Part shown: piece by piece, positions 56,268 through 64,000 of the stretch | Layout: the number at the start of each line of letters is the position of its first letter | How positions within the stretch are numbered: the first letter of the stretch is position 1 | Source: Prorocentrum cordatum | Lineage: Eukaryota; Sar; Dinophyceae; Prorocentrales; Prorocentraceae | Length of the DNA: 64,000 bases | Direction: 5' to 3' | NCBI GenBank assembly: GCA_963575745.1 | Contig: CAUYUJ010021165.1 | Location: forward strand, 1-64,000 | Translations under genes and position numbers: made by a program | Notes under the pieces: model-generated | What the model saw: the letters and a program-made list of their open reading frames with translations, nothing else | What the model was told of the DNA's origin: nothing | Databases searched by the model: none

Positions 56268-56469
56268 TTGCAGAGGGCAGAAAATCCACCCCCAATAGTT
56301 ACCGCCCCGACAAGCGAAGCCGTTCAGTAAACGCACCCAGGGGGGAATGACTCGAGCAGGGCAGGGCTGCTCAATGACTGCCCCAGGCCATTTCGTGAAC
56401 GTCAACTGTCGGGTCCGGGTGGTTCTGCCTCTCTTGACAGAGGTCTGGGCCTCCCCGTGGCCCCGCGTC

Positions 56470-56592
56470 CTGCACGAGGGCGACGTAGTGGCCGTCGTCC
56501 CTGGTGGCGATGTGCGACTTCTGGAGGATCACCCCGACAAACGGCGCGTCCTTCGGCAGGTCGGCCAGCTGGCAGTGGCCGTCGTACCACTC
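56470..56592 (-). CDS. chlH: chlH exon: magnesium-chelatase subunit H, QRSHIVTGDDGHYV segment
   Basis: 41 codons: EWYDGHCQLADLPKDAPFVG, then VILQKSHIATRDDGHYVALVQ. The second part is the strongly conserved ChlH motif (IGLIMQRTHLVTGDDAHYV in cyanobacteria), and the first corresponds to the YLEWF...DLKDPLAP region. The acceptor is GGCGCAG|GAG and the donor CAG|GACGCG (GA type), both in phase 0. Reading past the donor gives DAGPRGGP and leaves the family pattern. An introner-like element lies 41 bp upstream of the acceptor. Confidence 0.88.
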
Positions 56593-56632
56593 CTGCGCCA
56601 AAGGAGAAGGGCAGAGGAACGACGAGGCTTGA

Positions 56633-56790
56633 GTCGGGCATGCCCCTCTTATACTGGAGGAGTACCCAAAAATAGTCAAAAAAATAATCTGCGGACAACT
56701 TTTCGACTGTGCTTGAATGTTCCTGACTTTTGCGGTTATTTCTGGTTTTCCATCCCAAATCAAATCCGCCTGCAGGAGGACATGCCCGAC
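56633..56790 (-). mobile_element. Introner-like TIR element, copy 4, next to a chlH exon
   Basis: 158 bp; read on the minus strand it starts GTCGGGCATGTCCTCCTGCAG (donor-like GCAG|GCGGAT) and ends GGGGCATGCCCGAC followed by TCAAG. It is preceded on that strand by TTTAG. It lies inside the 2.5-kb chlH intron, oriented with the gene and 41 bp from its acceptor. Confidence 0.75.
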
Positions 56791-56799
56791 CTAAACGGA

Positions 56800-57390
56800 G
56801 ACTCGAAGATCGAAATCTTGGTGCGCGTTTTGACGAGCGAACAACTCACACCCATACCCATAGGAGGGTCCAAAGGAGGGGTTTACTGACTATGGGTATG
56901 GGTGCGGGTGGTCGGACCCTGGGGGAAGCTGCGGCTCGAGCGGGGACCCCCATCCGACAACACGCACCCATAGCCTCCTCCGTCCCCCCTATGGGTATGG
57001 GAGCCCACAAAGGACGTACGCGCCCAGCTATGTACATGAACACGGCCCCTTGACCCGCTAGACCGGCCGCGTGATACGAATATTCGCCGAATGCGAAATC
57101 TCGAAAACAGCGTGGATTCATGTACGTGTACGTCCTTCTTTCGCTCCTGATGGGTATGGGTGCGTGTTGTTCGATCGTCACGTCTGGGAGGCCCTCCCGG
57201 GAGGGCCTCCGCGGAGGCCCTCCCGGGGCGCCCCTCCTATAGGGACGCCGGGGCGCCGGGGCGCCGGTGGTCCCGCCCAGCGTCGGCCTCCCGACGGGGA
57301 GGTCCTGCGTGGGCACCGGAGGGCTTCTGAGGCGGGAGGCCGGAGGGGGGGAGAAGGAGGAGGAGGAGGAGGAGGAGGAGGAGGAGGGAC
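56800..57390. other. Intronic stretch with GGGTATGGGTG words and a palindrome
   Basis: TATGGGTATGGGTGCG or its complement occurs at about 56850, 56893, 56990 and 57152. A 24-bp perfect palindrome with half GGAGGCCCTCCC lies at 57187-57210, followed by another partial copy. (GGA)n at 57354-57388. No gene. Confidence 0.7.
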
Positions 57391-59057
57391 CAGAGTGAAT
57401 TACAGATGCATCAGAGATCCTGCAATACACCGTCCATGCACCAGCCCAGCCGAAGTTGATCCAACGGGGTGTCCAGCGATGTCCCCCTCTTCGACGAGGT
57501 GGGAGGTGGGAGGCTGGAGGAGGAAGGAAAAGGGATGGAGCCAAATGCGCTCGAATCTGTCACCGGACCCCTCCCAGGGTCCATCTGGTGCAGTTGTTCG
57601 CCGGGGATCCTTGTCTGACCGTCCTGGGACCGCTGGAGGCCGAAAAGGACACAAACTTCCCGAAGCCAAACCCTGAAACTTGCTCCGTGACCGCCCAAAC
57701 GTTCGAGGCGAGGGATGAACAGACACGGAGGGGTGCGAGGATGGAGGAGAGGGGGGCGGGATGGCAAGCCAGGTGCGCTCCGCGCCAGATCTGGCAGTTT
57801 GCGCCCCGCCAGCCCATGGCCTCACATTCCCCAATGGGTTGGCTGCGACGCCTGGGGTGCCCCAGAGAGGACCTGTTGACGTCAAGAAAAAAAACATCGT
57901 TCGGTGCGAAGCGGAGAGGGAGGCGCGTAGATTTTCTTCAGCGCAACATTTTGGGGAAAGGGAAGGTCAGGGAACTCGCAAAGCACCACCTCTCTCCAGT
58001 CCGACTGCCTGTCGCACGCAGCCTCACACGGCCGGCCAGGCCCGATTGCAAAATCTGGACTCGCACAGTGAGGAAAACGAATGCAGATTGGAGGACGAGG
58101 TGGCAGACCGCGCAAGGGCCTCCCACACTCAACTCTCAGACAAGCTGGCAGTCCTGGGCGTAGGTCGTTCGGAGGGACGCTCTCTCGCCTCGGCGCCCGC
58201 CACCCTCCCTCCGCCCACTGTAGCCTCCCAAAGAGAAATAGGCGTACCGCGAGGCGCGCGGCTCGGGGATCTACTGACCCGGGTCAATCCGGACCCTGGT
58301 CAGTCAGCCCCTGCAAAACCCTGCGGGACCCTGCAGGATCCCGCACCCAACCCGGGTCAGTGCCACCCTGGCTCTTCGGTGTTTCAAAGATGGGGTCCTG
58401 AGGGCTGGGGGCTTAAGGATAGGAAGGGATCCAAGGGTGGATCTACGTTGCCTGAGGCACCTCGTCGTGAGGAACCCACTCCTCAGGACCCATCTTTGAA
58501 CCACCGAGCTCTGCCGGATGCTGCAGAGTCCTGTGCTCTGACTGACCCCCGTTTGCACTGGCCCCCGTCTCTTACGTCCCGAGCGGTGGCCCGCAGGGGT
58601 GCGCCGGCCTTGAGGGCACCCCCTGCCTCGCTCGGAGCGCCGCGCTGGGGCCTGCCGCGCTCCACGCGACGCCGCCGCCGCCGCCGCGGTCGTCGCCGTC
58701 CTCGCCGTCGTCACCTCCTCTCTCCCCCTCCTCCACCTCCTCGCCATCTCCGTGCTCCCCTCCGTCACCTCCGCGCCTTCCACCCCGTTGTATCCCCTCC
58801 TCCTGCTGCTTCCCCGTGCTCCCCCGCCCCGTGGTCGTCGCGCATCGTGCGCATCGTGCCTCGTGCCGCGTGCTGGTGCGCATGCTCCCCCTGCACTCCG
58901 GGATGTGCCTCTTCCCCTCCCTGTGCGTCTCTCGCCTCCTGCTGCTGCTCCACCTGGCCTGCCCCTCGCTCCTCTTCCCGCTGCCCCTTGCCCCGCCCAC
59001 GCCCCGTCACGCCCGAGAGAGGAGGGTCAGCAGCAGGGGAGGAGCTGGACAGGTCTC
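57391..59057. other. Intronic stretch, no gene seen
   Basis: Part of the 2.5-kb chlH intron. (CCG)n-like tract at 58665-58720 and pyrimidine-rich DNA from 58720 to 59000, which on the chlH strand is a purine-rich intron start. Confidence 0.55.
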
Positions 59058-59150
59058 CTTGTAGTCCGCCATGGTGTCGAAGATCTGTGGCGCCAGCGGG
59101 TGCCAGATGCCCTGGTCTGGCAACACCACGGGGTCCATGATCTGGTCCAC
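59058..59150 (-). CDS. chlH: chlH exon: magnesium-chelatase subunit H, GIWHPLAP segment
   Basis: 31 codons: VDQIMDPVVLPDQGIWHPLA then PQIFDTMADYK, against EPVVYPDMGIWHPLSMQMFENVKDYLEW in cyanobacterial ChlH. The donor is AAG|GAGACC (GA type); the next exon begins EWYD, completing DYKEWYD against DYLEWFN. The acceptor was taken as CTCCAG|GTG; the upstream codons (RPL) remain open, so the start could be a few codons earlier. The preceding visible exon ends in phase 1, so one short exon is probably missing between them. Confidence 0.85.
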
Positions 59151-59189
59151 CTGGAGAGGCCTCAACTTTCTTATCCTCGTCCGTTCGCC

Positions 59190-60260
59190 TGATGCCTCCT
59201 CCTCCTCCTCCACCTCCTCTTCGTTCTCATCCTCTCTCCTCTTTCCTTTTCACTGTTCCTCCTCCTCCTCATCAATTTCCTCCTGGAAACGGGAGGAACG
59301 ACCTGACCTCCCGAAGGGCGAGCCTCTCCTGTAAGCACGTTCGTAGACTCGCCCCCCCCCTCCCCCAAAGCAGCACGCGCGCGGATACACAATCTCGGTG
59401 ACAACACACATGCTCCCCCTCGTCCATCGATCGCGAGTTCAAACGGCACCCAAGAGCGTGCAGCCCTCTTCCGAGCACCCCATGCCCTCTGCAGGGTTGC
59501 TGAACACGGGCAGGGCGTCAATTCACGGCACCGCATCATTCTCCTCAACGCCCTCCCCTTGTTCGATTCCGCTCCACCTCATCATCATCCCGCATTGCTC
59601 TCCCTTAGCATGCTGCTTCACCTCGTCAGTCTGGTCGTGATGAGGCTCCACACAACTAATAACAATAATATTGTCAGGCGCAGGGGCACCCGCACACATT
59701 ATCAGATTGTCATGCCACGCATGACCTGACCTTCCCATCGACTAGGAGAGCTCCCCGAATGGCACAGGATAGGTCAAACAGTAATTCAGGCGCACGCCTT
59801 CATGAAGCAGCAAGCAAAGCTACAAGATTGGGTATTACTCGCGGGGAGGGGGCGACTACGCAGCAGAAGCATTTGAAGACGATGGGGATGGAGCGCGTGA
59901 AGGAAAGACAGGGAAAGTTGACAAACACAGAAATAAGGGAGTGGCAGGGACGGGGTGGGAGGAATAATGGCACATGGCCTATCGGCAGGAAGATGTGATG
60001 AGGAGAACGGATGCAGATAGGAATACTCGGCGAGCGCCTCGATGGTGCCGCTCTCGATGGATGGGCAGTAATTGCCTGCGGGGTGCCGCAGCTGCCGTTC
60101 TATACTTGTTCTGGGCGGCTCACACTATCAACCATGTTATTCCCCCTTTGGCGATGTGAAACACAATCGCGTCTGCAGCAAGCGGGCCACGCAAACTAAG
60201 TTGAAGTCGAACCAGTAACGACCGCGCCCAAGCCGAAACCAAATTCTCAAGAAACTCAGA
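59190..60260. other. Intronic stretch, no gene seen
   Basis: CT-rich to about 59290, then mixed sequence. Part of the 4.5-kb chlH intron. Confidence 0.5.
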
Positions 60261-60261
60261 C

Positions 60262-60366
60262 ACATCCACACACACACACACACACGCACGCACGCACGCA
60301 CGCACGCACGCGCACACACACACACACACATACACACACACAAACACATACATACATACACACAAT
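60262..60366. repeat. (CA)n / (CACG)n microsatellite
   Basis: ACACAC tract with an internal GCACGCAC block. Confidence 0.95.
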
Positions 60367-60777
60367 CACGCGCAATCATACACGTTTTGACGAATCAGAC
60401 CAAATCGATGGGGGATCAACCAACTAAAGGCAACAGCGAATGCACAGCACAAAACGGAAAATGATGGAACGACAAAACCGCAGGAGGACACGATGCGCGG
60501 TACATGCAGAGCCCGCCGTACCTCCTCAACCTGGTCACAACGCGGAATGCCGCTGGGAGGGCCGGCGGAGCACGCAACGAATGCTGTAGGAAGCGCCTGG
60601 GAAGAGCCCAATTGCGCGTGGGAAGGCGGCCGAGGGCACACACACACACACCTTTGCCCGCCGGCGATGTGGCGCCAGAATCGCGAGTGACTGAAACGCG
60701 TCGCCTCAGAGTGAAGTGCCAACGAGCGCTGAGGCCAGCCCTCGCGGTGAAACCTGCCCCGAGGAAGGGGTTGCACA

Positions 60778-60911
60778 AGCGGGCGCTTGGAGACCGCAGG
60801 GAAGAAGCTAGTCAGAAAATACCCAGAAATACTCAACTGCAGTCGAGAAATCGTACCCATACTATGTTTGACTATTTTTGAATACTCCTCCTGTAAAGGG
60901 GCAGACCCGAC
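60778..60911 (+). mobile_element. Introner-like TIR element, copy 5 (left end eroded)
   Basis: The right half is clear: ACTATTTTTGAATACTCCTC, CTGTAAAGGGGCAGACCCGAC, then TGAAG. The left end (GCGGGCGCTTGGAGACCGCAGG) aligns only weakly with GTCGGGCATGTCC...ACAGG. Confidence 0.55.
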
Positions 60912-61579
60912 TGAAGGCCAGTGGGGACGCGCAGCCAAAGCCGCGGAAGGCGTGCAGCTGCAGGCGGCGGGTGCGCCCTGCGGCGGGCGCGGAGAGAGGC
61001 CACGCACGGACGGGGCGCCCAGGGGGACGCGAGAGAGGCGGCGTGCGAGCCGGAAAGAGGCAGCGAGGCGGGGCGCACCCTCCAAAGCGACCGGGGACAA
61101 CCAGAACAACGATCGACCTCTGCGCCCTCCCACGCCCTCCCACTCCTCCCTCCCACGCTGCTCCTCCCCGACGTCGTCCTCACCCTTCTCCCGCGCACTG
61201 CTGCTCCATCTCCTCCTGGGCATGCGGATGGCGGAGGCAGTCGCCAGGCCGTGGCGGCGGCGCTTGCTGCGGCAGCTCGCGCTGGGGCGCAGCTCCTCGG
61301 GCACTCGGAGGCGGAGGACGTGGAAGTCGAGGCGGTGAAGGAGCAGCAGCGCTTGGCTGAGCCGTACCTCCTCGCGGAGGTCACGGCAGGCCAGCAAAGG
61401 CGTCCCTGCCCGCCGACCTCTGGCGACCGCAGGGCGCACCTCTGGACGTCGCGACGCACGCGGCGCTGGGAGCAGGCCCGCGCGCCCTCCCGAAGGCGGG
61501 CGCCCAGGCGAAGCGCAAGCGGCGAGGTGCCGGAGGCCGTGACCCAGGAGAGCGCGCGGACCGTGGAGGTCGACTAGGC

Positions 61580-62019
61580 GGCGCACGTGGCCGACGCGAA
61601 GGCCCCGAAGGGGGCACGCTGGGCTGACGACCTCGACGAGATCACCGAGCGGGTGCCGAAGGAAATCTCGGCGACGGGTGGAGTCCGAGGCGGCGGTGCA
61701 GGACGTGACCGATACGGAGGCCTGCGTCGAGCTCAATTTCCTTGCTGTCCCGAATTTCCCCGATCTCGAGGGGGTGCAGGAGGAGGAAGGGTACGTGTCC
61801 AGGCAGAATCCCAACATCAAGACCGCTGCTACGGATGAGGCTGTGGCGCTGGAGCCTGAGGAGATGAAGGAGGTGCTGATCATTGTGAAGAACGTGCTGG
61901 ACTTGCGGCAGCGTGGGCGTGAGATCTGGCTAATGCTTGCAGGATGGCTTGGGCTGCTGCTGAATCTCCCGATGCGCCGTTGGGAGCGCGCGCAGGTCAT
62001 GAAGAATGAGTCTTCGTGA
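61580..62019 (+). CDS. Possible coding fragment, frameshifted (low confidence)
   Basis: PKGARWADDLDEITERVPKE in one frame, then, after a shift near 61680, ESEAAVQDVTDTEACVELNF and on to RWERAQVMKNESS with a TGA. Acidic and protein-like, with GAG/GTG/CTG-biased codons, but unrecognised and in two frames. It may be a decayed retrotransposon or gene piece in the chlH intron. Confidence 0.2.
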
Positions 62020-62054
62020 AAGTGCCGATGAACTTTGTGAGCATGATCTCCTTC

Positions 62055-62650
62055 TCCTCCTCCTCCTCCTCCTCCTCCTCCTCCTCCTCCTTTCACACTC
62101 GTAAAGCGGCCAGCACGCAGAGCCCCAACCCGAGCTCAGGACGCCGAGCTTGGGAATGGCCCTGGCTCCTGGGGCAAGAGACCCCCCGAACCCCCTCTCC
62201 TCCTCCTCCTCCTCCTCCTCCTCCTCCTCCTCCTCCTCCACCTCCTCCTCCTCCTCCCTCCTCCTCCTCCTCCTCCTCCTCCTCCTCCTCCTCTCCTCCT
62301 CCTCCTCCTCCTCCTCCTCCTCCTCCTCCTCCTCCTCCTCCTCCTCCTCCTCCCCTCCTCCTCCTCCTCCTCCTCCTCCTCCTCCTCCTCTCCTCCTCCT
62401 CCTCCTCCTCCTCCTCCTCCTCCTCCTCCTCCTCCTCCTCCTCCTCCTCCTCCTCCTCCTCCTCCTCCTCCTCCTCCTCCTCCTCCTCCTCCTCCTTCCT
62501 CCCCTCCTCCTCCTCCTCCTCCTGGCCTGCCCCTCGCTCCTTTTCCGCCTCCTCCTCCTCCTCCTCCGCCTCCTCCTCCTCGTCATCCGCCTCCTCCTCC
62601 TCCGCCTCCTCCGCCTCCTCCTCCTCCTCCTCCTCCTCCTCCTTCTCCCC
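62055..62650. repeat. (CTC)n microsatellite, long
   Basis: (CTC)n at 62055-62090, and almost pure from 62195 to 62645 with rare single-base slips that change the frame. Poly-Glu, Arg, Ser or Leu frames are artefacts. Confidence 0.95.
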
Positions 62651-63621
62651 TCCAACTTATGGTGGTGGTGGTGAAAAACAGGCCCATCACCCTCTGCTGA
62701 GGCCGAAGCTGCAGGGCGGCGTGGCCGCCAAGAGAGGACGAAGAGGCGCGCGGAGGCGCGCGGCACGGCGAGCAGCACCGACCCCACCGCGCTGCTCACT
62801 GCGCCCCTTCCTGCAGGCAGCTCGGCCGGAGGTCGGCAGCGCGCGTGGGAGTGCGGGGACCAGCGGCCGCTGACGGGCGGGTGGGGGGCCGTGCTGCCGC
62901 CCGTCGGCAAGGCTGGCGCCCCGCACTGCAGCAGGCCGGTGCCCGGCCGGCCATGTAGGGAGAGCGCGCCGCCGCCGTGGCCCGGTGGGCCAAGGGTGGT
63001 GGAGCCGTGGCGGCAGAGCCTGGCCGGGGGCCCGAGGGGCGAAGAAAGGCAGACGCGGTACTGCTGGCCTATGAGCTCCACTGCGCTTGATTGTGCAGAT
63101 GAAAAAAAAGACGGGTTGTTACGCTCTTTGTACCTTCGAAGGTCCTCGCACTTCAAATGAACTGCAGTGGATGGCCGTGCTGGGCTCGGAGAGTATGCTG
63201 AGCGAGTCAACGAGATCCAGCCAGGCGTATGTTTGTGCGGCGGCGTCATCAAGGACTCAAGCTCAGCTTCTTCCAGAAGTGGTTTTAGAACTCGGTGGTC
63301 ATGATTCCCTGCACCGACCCACACACACTCAACATAAGACAATAAAGGCTCCCATGCGAGGTGGATCACACGGAGCGGGCACATGCCCTGTTGCTCGACT
63401 CTGCAGCAGGGGCTCTCAATCGGAACAATCCCAAACCAATCCTCATCATCCTCCACCTCCTCTACTATCCCAGCCATCTCCTCCTCCGTTTTACCGTCGC
63501 CCTCCTCATCCCCGTCCTGCTGCTCCTGATACTTCCTCTGATCCTCCAGCATCTCCTTCTCCTTCTCCCTCCTCCCTCCTTCTTCCGTCAGGAGGGATGC
63601 AGCAGAGGCAGCGCCCTCGGC
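62651..63621. other. Intronic stretch, no supported gene
   Basis: On the minus strand a stretch at about 63490-63070 reads protein-like (LAWEPLLSYVECVWVGAGNH, LLEEAELESL), but it has no recognised family and merges with the repeat downstream. I leave it uncalled. Confidence 0.35.
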
Positions 63622-63712
63622 CTGCAACGCGCATCAGCATCGCCTCAAGATTCTCTGGCGTGCCGCCCAGCCAGTGCTGCAGCGACAAAACAAAGGTGCG
63701 CGCGTCGTTGGC
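63622..63712 (-). CDS. chlH: chlH exon: magnesium-chelatase subunit H, QYWLGGSSENLE segment
   Basis: 30 codons plus one base: ANDARTFVLSLQHWLGGTPE then NLEAMLMRVA, against DARNFMLSFQYWLGGSSENLENFLLML in cyanobacterial ChlH. The acceptor is GTCAG|GCC and the donor GCAG|GCCGAG (GC type). By comparison with the family, about 11-12 residues are missing between this exon and the one at 59150. That agrees with the phase mismatch (this ends in phase 1, the next starts in phase 0). Confidence 0.85.
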
Positions 63713-64000
63713 CTGACGGCACGCTGGGTCACCTGCTCCTGGTCCTCGCCGCGATCCGTGTGTTCCTGTTCCTTCTCTTCCTCCGTCTCTGCCTCCCCCA
63801 TCATAATTCTCTAGTCTGCATGTTCCTCGTACTCCTCGCATGCTAGTCTTCAGTCTTGATTGCCCCAGCCGTCCTCTTCATCCTCCTCTACAAATGCGTG
63901 GTCCTCTTAGTATTGCCTTACTGTGTCGTATCGTCGTCGTGCCAATCCTGCTGCTACTGCCCATCTTCGTCAGCGAAGTATTGCTTCTCCTCATCGTCAT
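63713..64000. other. Intronic stretch at window end
   Basis: Acidic-looking frames on the minus strand are broken by stops. No upstream chlH exon was recognised before the window ends. Confidence 0.5.

Larger units (their letters stand above)
6418..63712 (-). other. chlH: chlH gene span (partial at both ends)
   Basis: Six exons in the order expected for magnesium-chelatase subunit H lie on the minus strand. Five of them (59150-59058 to 6468-6418) join in phase 0 into an uninterrupted 144-residue peptide that aligns by eye, segment after segment, with the cyanobacterial and plant ChlH region running from the IWHPLAP motif to the NRPY motif. ChlH binds protoporphyrin IX and, with ChlD and ChlI, inserts Mg2+ in the first committed step of chlorophyll synthesis in the plastid. 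The visible introns are about 4.5, 2.5, 4.4, 32.1 and 13.3 kb. The N-terminal exons and targeting presequence lie right of the window, and the exon with the expected LPLVFQTTEEW segment lies left of it or is unrecognised. No stop or frameshift interrupts any exon, so the gene looks intact. CobN is a homologous alternative but fits the motifs less well. Confidence 0.85.

Noticed and set aside
63060-63490. Minus-strand protein-like stretch (LAWEPLLSYVECVW) as a chlH exon
   Set aside because: It has no match to ChlH order, which needs only about 11-12 residues between the exons at 63622 and 59150, and no family was recognised.
61930-63627. Very long minus-strand frame (565 codons) with poly-Arg, Gly and Glu
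   Set aside because: It is a read-through of the (CTC)n tract at 62195-62645. Trinucleotide repeats keep frames open without coding meaning.

Overview
The window looks like nuclear DNA of a photosynthetic dinoflagellate. Three signs support this. (1) Six short minus-strand exons spell a continuous stretch of the plastid enzyme magnesium-chelatase subunit H (ChlH). (2) Introns use the AG|GC, AG|GA and occasional AG|GT donors and AG|G acceptors described for dinoflagellates. (3) Degenerate genomic copies of the dinoflagellate spliced leader (core GTAGCCATTTTGGCTCAAG) sit just upstream of four plus-strand start codons. The species cannot be named from sequence alone. Most long reading frames are translations of microsatellites and minisatellites and are not listed.

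Layout. The chlH gene runs right to left. Exons lie at 63712-63622, 59150-59058, 56592-56470, 52090-52019, 19879-19787 and 6468-6418. They total only about 174 codons across 57.3 kb. The gene continues beyond both window ends, so nearly everything else here is intron of chlH. The intron between 52018 and 19880 is about 32 kb, and the one between 19786 and 6469 is about 13.3 kb.

Within the 32-kb intron, in antisense orientation, lies an island of about 12 kb (25.7-37.6 kb) with four plus-strand genes: a three-exon gene of 739 aa, a 258-aa gene, a two-exon gene of about 491 aa, and a 677-aa protein that looks like a DDE transposase. Each start codon is preceded by a spliced-leader relic. The island edges share an inverted 10-mer and several subterminal motifs. 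A decayed non-LTR retrotransposon (42.4-46.2 kb, minus), a second retrotransposon 3' fragment (49.3-50.0 kb, minus) and a small two-exon coding fragment (50.0-50.5 kb, plus) are also in this intron.

The 13.3-kb intron is largely an 11-kb composite tandem array (8.3-19.3 kb) whose modules end in (CAA)n. A family of about 150-bp elements with terminal inverted repeats (7.4, 50.1, 56.1, 56.6 and 60.8 kb) carries splice-like signals in its ends and behaves like an introner family. The remainder is simple repeats and a dispersed GGCCGTCTTGGG-type degenerate repeat in both orientations. I saw no tRNA, rRNA, CRISPR or bacterial-type operon signals.
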